Assembly (NCBI GenBank): GCA_024123955.1
Contig: CP099652.1
Span: forward strand, 5,580,001 to 5,644,000
DNA from: Oxalobacteraceae bacterium OTU3CINTB1
GTDB lineage: Bacteria; Pseudomonadota; Gammaproteobacteria; Burkholderiales; Burkholderiaceae_D
Reading direction: 5' to 3'
DNA: 64,000 nucleotides
Shown here: piece after piece, positions 25,285 to 33,574 of the stretch
Layout of the letters: each line of letters starts with the position of its first letter
Position numbering within the stretch: position 1 is the stretch's first letter
The notes under the pieces: model-generated
What the model saw: only the letters and a program-made list of their open reading frames with translations
The model's database searches: none
Told to the model about the DNA's origin: nothing
Made by a program: the position numbers and the translations under genes

Positions 25285-25473
25285 TTAATTGTCGCTCTTC
25301 TGGTTGAAGACGTCGTTGCGCGAATGGCCGTTGGCCAGCAGGACCAGGCCCAGGCATATCAGCCCGGCGCCGTAGCCCAGCGGTTCGGGCTGGGTATCGA
25401 TTTCCGCCGCCTGGGCGCGTGGCATGGCGAAGGCGGCGGCTATCAGGAAAGGCAACAGTTTGAGATGTTTCAT
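25285..25473 (-). CDS. Very small exported protein with PEP-CTERM-like tail
   Basis: A 62-residue protein. The signal peptide MKHLKLLPFLIAAAFAMPRAQA leaves a mature part of about 40 residues: EIDTQPEPLGYGAGLICLGLVLLANGHSRND and a short polar end. The QPEP plus hydrophobic helix looks like a PEP-CTERM signal, but the basic cluster is almost absent and there is hardly any cargo. GGGGA before the ATG at 25473 sets the start. It is encoded just after gspB. Whether it is an exosortase substrate or a small membrane protein is open. Confidence 0.6.
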   Translation of the reverse strand: MKHLKLLPFLIAAAFAMPRAQAAEIDTQPEPLGYGAGLICLGLVLLANGHSRNDVFNQKSDN

Positions 25474-25540
25474 GATATTCCCCATGCATTGTTTTCAATG
25501 ATAAGAAAATATCACTACGAAGTGACAAGTTGATGACAGA

Positions 25541-26215
25541 TCAATACGGAACGCGGTAGCGATAGCCTTTGAAATTGAACACGGCTTCCTTGGGATTCAG
25601 CTTTTCCAGTTTCAAGCCGGGGGCGACCTCATCACCCTCGCGGCGCAGCACCTTGTCGATCAGCAGCAGGCGATCGGACGGGTTCTTGGAATAGATGTAA
25701 CCGCCGACGGCGACCTGTGGAATCGAGCGCTGGATGGGTTCGGGGAGATCGCGCAGATTCTGGACGGGCTCCTCGAACGCGACGGCCGGCTTGGACGGAG
25801 CGGGCGGCGCGGCCGAGGGGTTGGCGTTGGCGGCTGGCGCAGGCGCGGCGGGCATCGTCTGCGGATCCGCGTGCTTGCGCGGCGCCGGCGTCAGGGTGGC
25901 GACAGGCGGTGGCAGCGCGGCGACGGGCGCCGGCAATGGCGCGGAATTGTCGGCGACAACCTGGACCGGAGTTTGCGTGGCGAAGACCGGAGCCGCCGGA
26001 GCGTCGGCTGGCGCGGCGGCCGGTTTCAAGACAATGAACAACAACGCGGCAATCACAACGCTCATGGCCACTATCACCAGCAGCAACGGCTTTTTAAGAC
26101 GCGCGGCCGCCGACGAGCGGTCCATCGATTGCAGCGTCGGCGCGTGCAGGGTCGGCGAGTTGCCGAGTTGACGCTCCGCCTGCGCTTTTTTCAGCGCTTC
26201 CAAAATATAGGACAT
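25541..26215 (-). CDS. gspB: Type II secretion assembly protein GspB
   Basis: A 224-residue bitopic inner-membrane protein. MSYILEALKKAQAERQLG is the characteristic GspB start, a TM helix (LLLVIVAMSVVIAALLFIVL) follows near residues 48-68, then a Pro/Ala-rich periplasmic linker and the conserved C-terminal domain (IPQVAVGGYIYSKNPSDRLLLIDKVLRREGDEV). With GspA it helps assemble or position the secretin in the peptidoglycan. The start lies one base after the gspA stop (TAA T ATG), so translation is coupled. Confidence 0.92.
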   Translation of the reverse strand: MSYILEALKKAQAERQLGNSPTLHAPTLQSMDRSSAAARLKKPLLLVIVAMSVVIAALLFIVLKPAAAPADAPAAPVFATQTPVQVVADNSAPLPAPVAALPPPVATLTPAPRKHADPQTMPAAPAPAANANPSAAPPAPSKPAVAFEEPVQNLRDLPEPIQRSIPQVAVGGYIYSKNPSDRLLLIDKVLRREGDEVAPGLKLEKLNPKEAVFNFKGYRYRVPY

Positions 26216-26216
26216 A

Positions 26217-27926
26217 TTATTTCCCTGCCACGACGTCGGCCTTGCCGGCACGGGCCAGCAAACGTGGCTCCTGTACGCCGCCCAACTGATACAGTCGGAT
26301 GAAAGTTTTCGGACCGGCCACGCCGTCCGCCTTGAGATGCTGCTCGGTCTGGAACTCGGTCAGGCGGCTGCGCAATGCCGCGTCCAGCGGCTGATTTTCC
26401 TGCGGCTTTTTCAGCTCGTACAGCTGCGACAAGCGCTTGGCGAGCCAGTCCACATCGGGACCGTGATCGCCGACGGACACCTCGTCGCGCCAACTGCGCG
26501 GCGCGCGCCAGAAGGTGGTGAACTCGCCGCCGAAGCGCGCGGCCAGCGCATCCAGGCTGATCGTCTGCGGCGCGCCGCCGGGTGGCGTGATGATCGCGTT
26601 GCGTTTGTCCAGCGCGGTCAGCAGCACGTAGTTGGGCGCGACGGGATCGTCGCGCAAGGTCAGCACCGCCGGACGGTCCAGCAGGCGCAGATCCTCGATG
26701 ACACCTTTGGTTTGCAGGCAACGCAGATTCAGCCGCGCCGCCGTCGGACAAGGATCGCCGTCGACCAGCGCCAGCCCCCACATGCCGGCCAGCTGGCGCA
26801 ACGCCGCCGCCTTGCCGCCGCCATCCCCCGCCGCTGCAACCGCTGCGGCCGGGGCCGCCGGAGCCATCGCGGGCGCGGGCGCCGGCATGCCGGCCGCCGG
26901 CACCGTCTTCGGCGCGGCCACAGCGGCCCTGGCGGCTGCCGGAGGTGCAGAAGCCGCCTGTGCACTCTGCATGCCCGGCTTGGCATCATGCGCCGCCAAC
27001 TGCCACAGCACCGCGCTGATGATCACGCCGCCGAGCGCGCCGGCGGCCACCAGCGGCCAACGCGAACCCGAGGCCAGCAAAGCACCCTGCCCCGGAGCCA
27101 CTTCCTGCCCGGAAAACACTTCCGACGCGGCGCGCCGCAAAATGACCCGCGTCACCTGCGGCTGGTTCTCCACATACGCGCCCAGCAGCGCGCGGTCGCA
27201 CAGCAGATTGATACGTCGCGGCACGCCCTTCGCCAAGGTGTGCACCAGTCCCATCAACCGACGCGGAAACGGCGCGATCGCCGACGCGCCCGCCACCGCC
27301 AGGCGATGCTCGATATAGGCGCCGGTTTCGGCCTCGGTCAGCGAGCCCAGGTGATAGCGGGCGATGACGCGCTGCGCCAACTGCTCCAGCTCCGGCCGCG
27401 CCAGCATCGTGCGCAGCTCGGGCTGGCCGATCAGGATGATTTGCAGCAGCTTGCGCTCGCTCGTTTCCAGGTTGGTCAGCAAGCGCAGCTGCTCGAGCAC
27501 CTCGGCCGACAGGTTCTGCGCCTCGTCGATGATCAGTACATTATTCTTGGCCTGCGCGTGGCTGGCCAGCAAATAGGCGTTGATCGCGTCGACATAGCCC
27601 TTGACGCTGACGGCGCCGCCACCCTGCGGCGGCAGCTCGATGCCGAACTCGTCGCAGATAGACAGCAGCAACTCCTCCACCGACAGCTTCGGATTGAAGA
27701 TATAGCCCAGCTTGCAGTTCTCGGGGATCTGCTCCATGAAGCAGCGGCACACGGTGGTCTTGCCGGCGCCGATCTCCCCCGTCAGCAGCACGAACCCGCC
27801 GCCGCTGCCGATGCCGTACAGCAGATGGGCCAGCGCCTCGCGGTGGCGCTCGCTCATGAACAGGTAGCGCGGATCGGGCGCGATGGAAAACGGCGATTGC
27901 TTCAGATTAAAAAAGTGGGTGTACAT
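26217..27926 (-). CDS. gspA: Type II secretion ATPase GspA/ExeA with peptidoglycan-binding domain
   Basis: A 569-residue protein. It starts MYTHFFNLKQSPFSIAPDPRYLF as in ExeA. The AAA domain carries Walker A GEIGAGKT (residues 50-57) and Walker B LIIDEAQNL (131-139). A TM helix lies near residues 285-305, followed by an Ala-rich linker and a C-terminal peptidoglycan-binding fold (VGDHGPDVDWLAKRLSQL, LKADGVAGPKTFIRLYQL). ExeA-ExeB remodel or bind the cell wall to place the secretin ring. It is the third gene of a minus-strand operon with two unknown genes upstream and gspB downstream. Confidence 0.93.
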   Translation of the reverse strand: MYTHFFNLKQSPFSIAPDPRYLFMSERHREALAHLLYGIGSGGGFVLLTGEIGAGKTTVCRCFMEQIPENCKLGYIFNPKLSVEELLLSICDEFGIELPPQGGGAVSVKGYVDAINAYLLASHAQAKNNVLIIDEAQNLSAEVLEQLRLLTNLETSERKLLQIILIGQPELRTMLARPELEQLAQRVIARYHLGSLTEAETGAYIEHRLAVAGASAIAPFPRRLMGLVHTLAKGVPRRINLLCDRALLGAYVENQPQVTRVILRRAASEVFSGQEVAPGQGALLASGSRWPLVAAGALGGVIISAVLWQLAAHDAKPGMQSAQAASAPPAAARAAVAAPKTVPAAGMPAPAPAMAPAAPAAAVAAAGDGGGKAAALRQLAGMWGLALVDGDPCPTAARLNLRCLQTKGVIEDLRLLDRPAVLTLRDDPVAPNYVLLTALDKRNAIITPPGGAPQTISLDALAARFGGEFTTFWRAPRSWRDEVSVGDHGPDVDWLAKRLSQLYELKKPQENQPLDAALRSRLTEFQTEQHLKADGVAGPKTFIRLYQLGGVQEPRLLARAGKADVVAGK

Positions 27927-27950
27927 GAAGACCTTGGGAGTGCGCGTGCC

Positions 27951-28478
27951 CTATTTTAGCCGCTGGCGCACGGCAGGCGGCTGCACCGGCGGCAAGGGCT
28001 TGTACTTCGCGCAGTAAATCTTGGATTTGGTATCGAAATAAACGATGCGGCTGGCCGGCTTGGCCTCGCGCACCGGAAAGGCCGACGTGTCGATTCTCGC
28101 ATAATGCAAGCCGACCTGGGCGATGATCGCCTTCTCCAGCTCCTCGGGCGTGGCCTCGGCCACGGCGCCGACGAAGATATAGGTGCTGGTATCGTCGCTA
28201 ACCATCACCTCGGAGACCGGCGTGCCCCACAGGTTGGCGCCCTCGGTCTTGAACCAGAAGGCGCCGCCGTCGTGCTTGTAGGCCGGGCCGAAGGCCTTGA
28301 GCAGGTAATCGTAGTAATAGAAATTGGCGGTCTGGTCGCGGCACAGCAGGCCATTGCCGATGACGGTGCCGAAGGTGGTGGGCACCGCTTGCGCCAGGGC
28401 GGCGCCGGAAACCAGCATGGCGGATGCCGCCAGCGCGCAAACCCCGGCGCGGCGCGGCAGTGAAGAAAACATCATCAT
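27951..28478 (-). CDS. Exported protein of unknown function in gspAB operon
   Basis: A 175-residue protein with a signal peptide (about residues 1-30, ending GAALAQA). The mature part reads VPTTFGTVIGNGLLCRDQTANFYYYDYLLKAFG, with ANLWGTPVSEVMVSDDTSTYIFVGAVAEATPEELEKAI, and ends in a proline-rich basic tail. I do not recognise the family. The start ATG overlaps the stop of the upstream small gene (TAATG), and gspA begins 24 bases downstream, so it is part of the gsp operon. A periplasmic helper of secretion is possible (inference). Confidence 0.7.
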   Translation of the reverse strand: MMMFSSLPRRAGVCALAASAMLVSGAALAQAVPTTFGTVIGNGLLCRDQTANFYYYDYLLKAFGPAYKHDGGAFWFKTEGANLWGTPVSEVMVSDDTSTYIFVGAVAEATPEELEKAIIAQVGLHYARIDTSAFPVREAKPASRIVYFDTKSKIYCAKYKPLPPVQPPAVRQRLK

Positions 28479-28663
28479 TAAAGTTTCGATAACCAGGAGC
28501 GGTTGGCGCTGATACGCGCCTTGGCGGTGGCCGGCAACGCCTCGTAGCATCCCGGGTACTGCTTCAAGGCCGCCTCCCGGATTTCCTTCTGTAAGCCATT
28601 GATTAAGAACACATATAGCACCGAACCGTCGTCCGTGTTTTTTGTCCCCATGTATTTAATCAT
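28478..28663 (-). CDS. Small hypothetical protein, first gene of gspAB operon
   Basis: A 61-residue protein without signal peptide or membrane segment: MIKYMGTKNTDDGSVLYVFL, a helix (QKEIREAALKQYPGCYEALP) and a basic C-terminus. No known family. It is supported by its exact stop-start overlap (TAATG) with the 27951-28478 gene. The ATG at 28651 is an alternative start. Confidence 0.5.
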   Translation of the reverse strand: MIKYMGTKNTDDGSVLYVFLINGLQKEIREAALKQYPGCYEALPATAKARISANRSWLSKL

Positions 28664-28869
28664 ATGCGCCCCCGCTTCCTTTTCCCCGCTCGAGCATCAA
28701 TAACCCGATTATGACATTATCGGCGCCCGCGACGGCAAGTTGAATCGCAGTTCAGCGCCGCTTTTTTGCCGTTGATCCCATTATTCCGCGCATCCGTCCC
28801 ATTCCGCGCGCCGCATGCTTGCTTTTGTCATATCGTTCATTCCTCGCCACTTCCACCATCGAGATAAAA

Positions 28870-30264
28870 ATGACGCAGACGATCAAACACCAGGCGCTGG
28901 CCTGCACCATCCTGGCGGCCGCCATCGCTGGCGGCTACGCCCAGGCCGATAGCAAGTCCGAGAGCAAGGCTGACAGCAAGGCTGACAGCAGGCCTGACAA
29001 CGGCAGCGCCACCGAGACCCGCACCGTCGCGCCGTTCACCAGCATCAACCTGAGCGGCCCGTTCCGCGTGATCGTCACCAACCAGGCCGGCAACGGCATC
29101 GAACTGTCCGGCCCGCGCAAGAAATTCGCCGACATCGAAACCACGGTCAGCGGCGACACGCTCACCGTGCGGCAGCCGCGCAAAAAGAGCAGCGGCTGGG
29201 TCTTCAACTTTAACTGGAACAGCGACTACAAGTCGCAGGTCACGATACGAATCAACGCCGCCACCCTGAAAAGCCTGCGCAGCGGCGGCAGCGGCGACGT
29301 CGATCTGCAACAATTCCAGGGCCAGGCGCTCAGTTTGACGTCGGACGGCGCCGGCGACATCCACGCCAGCGGCATGGTGACGGACCTGACGGTCACCTCC
29401 TCCGGCAGCGGCGACCTCGACTTGCGCAGCTTGAAGGCGGGCAGCCTGAACGTGGTCTCGAACGGTCCCGGCGACATCAACGCGGCCGGCGTCACGCAGG
29501 ATCTGAACATCTCGGTCAACGGGCCGGGCGACCTCGACATCGGCGACATCAACGCCGGCAAGATCAACACAGCGATGCACGGGCCGGGTTCGGTCACGTT
29601 GCGCGGCAACGCCCGCGAAATCCGCGCCGAGGTGGCCGGCCCGGGCGACCTCGACGCCTGCGCACTGAACACGGAAGCGGCCAGCGCCATGCTGCACGGC
29701 CCGGGCGACGCCTGCATCGCCGGCAACATCAAGAAACTCGACGCCGAAGTCCACGGCTCGGGCGACCTGACGGTGCGCGGCCTGCAGGCGCAAACGGTGC
29801 GCGCCATCCTCAGCGGACCGGGCAACATGACCTTGTCGGGGGCGACGGCAATGCTGAGCGCGGAAGTGAGCGGCCCCGGCGACCTGGACGCAAAAACGCT
29901 GCAGGTCGGCCGCGCGGTGGCGCGCAGCCGCGGGCCGGGCAATATTCATTTGAACAGGGTCAGCGAAACGCTGGAAGCGGAAGTGGGCGGCCCGGGCGAC
30001 CTGACGGCGACGGCCGACTGCAAGAGCGTGCGGCTGAACATGCACGGCCCGGGCGAGGTCAAGCTCGACGGCAAAACCGCGACCCTGACCGCGCAGCTGA
30101 GCGGCTCGGGCAACCTGAATGCACGCCAGTTGTGGACCGGCCAAGCCGACGTCATCGTGCGCGGCCCCGGCAACGCGGTGGTCAACGTCAACGGCAAAAC
30201 GGCGGAACCATCGCGGCTGGTGACGTACGAGCGCACCGGCACCCGCGACAAAGCCAACAATTAA
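28870..30264 (+). CDS. Exported GIN-domain (DUF2807) protein with tandem GPGD-type repeats
   Basis: A 464-residue exported protein. A signal peptide (ending GGYAQA) and a short SESKADSKADS-type charged repeat precede a DUF2807 head: TVAPFTSINLSGPFRVIVTNQAGNGIELSG. The head is followed by about sixteen repeats of roughly 20 residues, each with a G-[PSA]-G-[DNSE] turn (for example NGPGDLDI, HGPGDACI, SGPGDLDA, RGPGNIHL, SGSGNLNA). This predicts a long right-handed beta-solenoid. The head domain family is common in Bacteroidetes and Proteobacteria surface proteins without a defined function. The start at 28870 lies after GAGAT and begins the signal peptide. It stands alone. Confidence 0.85.
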   Translation: MTQTIKHQALACTILAAAIAGGYAQADSKSESKADSKADSRPDNGSATETRTVAPFTSINLSGPFRVIVTNQAGNGIELSGPRKKFADIETTVSGDTLTVRQPRKKSSGWVFNFNWNSDYKSQVTIRINAATLKSLRSGGSGDVDLQQFQGQALSLTSDGAGDIHASGMVTDLTVTSSGSGDLDLRSLKAGSLNVVSNGPGDINAAGVTQDLNISVNGPGDLDIGDINAGKINTAMHGPGSVTLRGNAREIRAEVAGPGDLDACALNTEAASAMLHGPGDACIAGNIKKLDAEVHGSGDLTVRGLQAQTVRAILSGPGNMTLSGATAMLSAEVSGPGDLDAKTLQVGRAVARSRGPGNIHLNRVSETLEAEVGGPGDLTATADCKSVRLNMHGPGEVKLDGKTATLTAQLSGSGNLNARQLWTGQADVIVRGPGNAVVNVNGKTAEPSRLVTYERTGTRDKANN

Positions 30265-30273
30265 CCCAAGGCT

Positions 30274-30540
30274 TTAGTCGAAGCAGAGGCGCTTCTTGGT
30301 GGCGGCAATCAGCTTGTCGTCATACGGATGCAGGTTCTCGACGAACAACAGCTCCGTCTCGTCCGGCTCTTCCAGGCACATTTCAATCATCATCGGCCCG
30401 TCTTCCATGCGGCCCAAAAAGTGCGATGGCCAGCGATTCTTGCGGTGCGTCTTCAGCACTTCCATTCCCAGCTTGGCCAACGGCGCCTTCACGCCCGCAG
30501 CCAACGCTTCGCGCTGCCAGTCGTCCCAATAGTCAGTCAT
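30274..30540 (-). CDS. Hypothetical protein, 88 aa
   Basis: I do not recognise this family. It is a small soluble protein with aromatic and acidic segments: MTDYWDDWQREALAAGVKAP, a basic RKNRWPSHFLGR stretch, then MIEMCLEEPDETELLFVENL and a C-terminal helix. The start at 30540 has AAAGG upstream. It is convergent with the GIN-domain gene, with 9 bases between the stops. Confidence 0.6.
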   Translation of the reverse strand: MTDYWDDWQREALAAGVKAPLAKLGMEVLKTHRKNRWPSHFLGRMEDGPMMIEMCLEEPDETELLFVENLHPYDDKLIAATKKRLCFD

Positions 30541-30733
30541 TTGTCTTACCTTTAAATATCTTAACAAAGCGGAATTGTACTCCTTCCGCCATCCTCCCTA
30601 CCAAAACCAGACCAAAGTGGCATGCACTGCCGCCCAGCTCGCCAGCTTACCCCGGCTCGTCAATTCCCATTAAAAACAAATAGTTACCGATAAATACCAA
30701 CTCGACAACCCCAGTCCACTTCAATATTTTATA

Positions 30734-30780
30734 ATACCAGTTAAATACCTGTTGACAAGCTGGTTGGGCAACCATATAGT
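30734..30780 (+). promoter_or_regulatory. Sigma-70 promoter and candidate GntR operator of the nag operon
   Basis: TTGACA (30752-30757), a 17-base spacer and TATAGT (30775-30780) form a near-perfect sigma-70 promoter. The tandem ATACCAGTTAA/ATACCTGTTGA (30734-30755) overlaps the -35 box and is a good place for a repressor. AATACCAG recurs at 45336-45343 in the receptor control region. The rest of the 296-base gap (30541-30836) holds no other gene that I can see. Confidence 0.65.
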
Positions 30781-30836
30781 GCCCTCAACCACCCCGGCCC
30801 GGCCGGATTTCCCAGCGACAGCGTTTTCGGATACCC

Positions 30837-31730
30837 ATGATCGAATTTTTAATCGGCGTCGACGGCGGCGGCAGCGGCACCAGGGTTCGCCTGGCGCGCA
30901 CCGACGGCGTCGAACTGGCCAACGGCACCAGCGGCCCCTCGGCCCTGTCGCACGGCATCGCCGGCGCCTGGGCCGCCGTCGAGGACGCCTCAGCGCAAGC
31001 GTTCGCCGCCGCAGGCCTGGATTTCCCGGCCAGATCGTCCATCGCGATCGGCCTCGGCATGGCCGGCGTGCATAACCGCCAGTGGGCCGCCGAATTCGTC
31101 GCCGCCAATCCCGGCTATGCGCGCCTGGCGCTGGAGTCGGACGGCCACACCACCGTGCTGGGCGCCCACGCCGGCCAGCCGGGTGCCATCATCGCGCTGG
31201 GCACCGGCAGCGTCGGCGAGGTCAAACCGGTCCGCGGCCCGCATGTCGAAGTGAGCGGCTGGGGCTTCCCGGCCGGCGACGAGGCCAGCGGCGCCTGGAT
31301 GGGACTGCGCGCGGCCAACCACCTGCAGCAAGTGCTCGACGGCCGCAAGCCGGACGACGCCTTCGCCGCCGATGTCGCGCAGGCCTGCGGCGCAGCCGAA
31401 GGCGCGGACCTCGCGCAGACGCGCCTGTCGGTCCAGCAATGGCTGGCCAAGGCCACGCAGACCCAATACGCGCAGTTGGCGCGCGCGGTGCTGCGCCATG
31501 GCGAATCGAATCCCACAGCGCGCGCCATCCTGCTCGAAGCGGGACGCGAAGTGGAACGCATGGCCGACGCGCTCGATCCAAGCGGCACGCTGCCGATCGC
31601 GCTGTGCGGCGGTCTCGGTGCGCCGCTGCGCCCCTACCTGCCGGCGGCGGTCCTGGCGCGCAGCGTGACGCCGCAAGGCGATTCGGCGGCCGGTGCGCTG
31701 CGGCTGATCCAACAACGATTGAAGGAGTAG
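30837..31730 (+). CDS. N-acetylglucosamine kinase, BadF/BadG/BcrA/BcrD ATPase family
   Basis: A 297-residue ASKHA-fold kinase. The phosphate-1 loop is GVDGGGSGTRVRLA near residue 7; the adenosine and phosphate-2 regions include IIALGTGSVGEV and IALCGGLGAP. In proteobacterial chitin pathways such BadF-type kinases convert cytoplasmic GlcNAc to GlcNAc-6-phosphate, and the downstream nagA and deaminase make that assignment strong here. First gene of the plus-strand nag operon; the GntR gene starts 3 bases after its stop. Confidence 0.88.
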   Translation: MIEFLIGVDGGGSGTRVRLARTDGVELANGTSGPSALSHGIAGAWAAVEDASAQAFAAAGLDFPARSSIAIGLGMAGVHNRQWAAEFVAANPGYARLALESDGHTTVLGAHAGQPGAIIALGTGSVGEVKPVRGPHVEVSGWGFPAGDEASGAWMGLRAANHLQQVLDGRKPDDAFAADVAQACGAAEGADLAQTRLSVQQWLAKATQTQYAQLARAVLRHGESNPTARAILLEAGREVERMADALDPSGTLPIALCGGLGAPLRPYLPAAVLARSVTPQGDSAAGALRLIQQRLKE

Positions 31731-31733
31731 CCC

Positions 31734-32480
31734 GTGCTGGCCCAGTCGAGCGAACAGCTGAAAGACTTCGAACCGGACGCCGGCAGCGACACGCCGTTGT
31801 ACATGCAGCTGGCGAACAAGCTGTCGGACGGTATCGTCAACGGCGAGTGGCGCGCCAACGAGGCGCTGCCCTCCGAGCGCGTGCTGTCGGAGATGCTGAA
31901 TATCTCGCGCGTCACCGCCCGCAAGGCGATCGACATGCTGTGCGAGCGCGGCATGCTGACCCGCAAACGCGGCTCGGGCACCTACATCACGCCGAAACTG
32001 GAACAGCCCTTGTCGCGCCTGACCAGCTTTTCCGAGGAACTGCGCGAGCGCGGTTTCAATGCCGGCTCGCGCTGGCTGCAACGCGACATCGGCGTGGCCT
32101 CGCCGGTGGAGGTGCTGTCGCTCGGCCTCTCGCCCAACATGCCGGTGGCGCGACTGAAGCGATTGCGCACCGCCGACGATGTGGTGATGGCGATCGAAAC
32201 GACCACCATCCCGGCCCAGTACATGCCTAACCCCCACAGCGTGACCGATTCGCTGTACGGCTACCTGGAATCGAAGGGCACGATCCCGATGCGCGCGCTG
32301 CAGCATATCCGCGCCGTCAACGCCAGCGCGGAACAGGCGCGCCTGGCCAACATACCTGCGGGTGCCGCGATGCTGCACATCACCCGCGTCAGTTATCTCG
32401 ACAACGGCGCAGCGGTGGAACTGACCCACTCGTATTGCCGAAGTGATTATTATGAATTCGTAGCGGAGTCGCGCAGATGA
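31734..32480 (+). CDS. GntR-family (HutC/UTRA) regulator of the nag operon
   Basis: A 248-residue regulator. The N-terminal winged helix reads LYMQLANKLSDGIVNGEWRANEALPSERVLSEMLNISRVTARKAIDML, and the C-terminal UTRA domain (LSRLTSFSEELRERG, AIETTTIPAQY, DYYEFVAE) resembles NagR/PhnF proteins that sense phosphorylated sugars. The start is GTG at 31734 with AAGGAG six bases upstream. It overlaps nagA by 4 bases (ATGA). It probably represses the operon, with GlcN-6-P or GlcNAc-6-P as inducer (inference). It is a paralogue of the gene at 45565. Confidence 0.9.
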   Translation: MLAQSSEQLKDFEPDAGSDTPLYMQLANKLSDGIVNGEWRANEALPSERVLSEMLNISRVTARKAIDMLCERGMLTRKRGSGTYITPKLEQPLSRLTSFSEELRERGFNAGSRWLQRDIGVASPVEVLSLGLSPNMPVARLKRLRTADDVVMAIETTTIPAQYMPNPHSVTDSLYGYLESKGTIPMRALQHIRAVNASAEQARLANIPAGAAMLHITRVSYLDNGAAVELTHSYCRSDYYEFVAESRR

Positions 32481-33574
32481 GCAGTGCAATCAAAGGTAAT
32501 ATCCTCACGTCGGCGGGCTGGATCCGTGGCGAAGTCACATTCGACCAGCGCGTGCTCGCCATCACCGGCGGCGGCATCGATCCGGCCCTCAACGCCGACG
32601 ACTACATCATCCCCGGCTTCATCGACCTGCACGTGCACGGCGGCGGCGGCAGGGACGTGATGGAAGGCGGCGACGCGGTCCGCACCATCGCCGCCATCCA
32701 CGCGCGGCACGGCACCACCAGCATGCTGGCGACCACCATGACGGCGCCGCCGGAGGATATCGACCTCGCCCTGGCCGGCATCGGCAAGGCCGCCGCCCAG
32801 CGCGGCAAAGGCGAAGCGCGGGTGCTCGGCGCCCACCTCGAAGGCCCGTACATCAACTCCGGCAAGCTCGGTGCGCAGCCCAACTACGCGCGCTCGGCCA
32901 AGCTGGCCGACGTCGAGCGGCTCGAAACGCTGGCGCCCTTAAAACTGATCACCGTGGCGCCGGAAATCGACGGCCACCTGGAACTGGTCAAGGAATTGTC
33001 GGACGCCGGCATGCGGGTGCAGATCGGCCACACGCTGGGCTCCTACGAGGACGGCAAGGCGGCGCTGGAAAACGGCGCCCACGGCTTCACCCACCTGTTC
33101 AACGCCATGACCGGCCTGCACCACCGCGAGCCCGGCATGGTCGGCGCGGCGCTGGCGCACGCGCAGTACGCGGAACTGATACCGGACCTGCTGCACGTGC
33201 ACCCGGGCGCCATCAAGACCGCGCTGCGCTGCATTCCGCGCCTGTACTGCGTCACCGATTCCACCTCCGCCACCGGCATGCCGGACGGCGAATATATGCT
33301 GGGCCGCCAGGTCGTCCACAAGTGCATGGGCGGCGTGCGCCTGCCTGATGGCACCCTTGCCGGCAGCACCCTCACCATGGACCAGGCGCTGCGCAACCTG
33401 GTCGGACTCGGCCTCGATCTGGCGGATGCCTCGGCACGGGTCTCGACGTATGCGGCCGACTATCTCGGCCTGCAAGAGCGGGGCCGCGTGGCCCCCGGCG
33501 CCTACGCCGACCTCGTGGTGCTCGACCGTGACCTGAACCTCAAAGCCGTTTATATCGAAGGAGAACTGTTGTGA
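32477..33574 (+). CDS. nagA: N-acetylglucosamine-6-phosphate deacetylase
   Basis: A 365-residue amidohydrolase that removes acetate from GlcNAc-6-P. FIDLHVHGGGG holds the HxH motif (His52, His54), HLEGPYIN the metal-binding Glu, and IGHTLG, GFTHLFNAM and CVTDSTSATGM the other active-site residues. The start overlaps the GntR stop and the end overlaps the deaminase start by 4 bases each, so the three genes are translationally coupled. Confidence 0.96.
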   Translation: MSSAIKGNILTSAGWIRGEVTFDQRVLAITGGGIDPALNADDYIIPGFIDLHVHGGGGRDVMEGGDAVRTIAAIHARHGTTSMLATTMTAPPEDIDLALAGIGKAAAQRGKGEARVLGAHLEGPYINSGKLGAQPNYARSAKLADVERLETLAPLKLITVAPEIDGHLELVKELSDAGMRVQIGHTLGSYEDGKAALENGAHGFTHLFNAMTGLHHREPGMVGAALAHAQYAELIPDLLHVHPGAIKTALRCIPRLYCVTDSTSATGMPDGEYMLGRQVVHKCMGGVRLPDGTLAGSTLTMDQALRNLVGLGLDLADASARVSTYAADYLGLQERGRVAPGAYADLVVLDRDLNLKAVYIEGELL

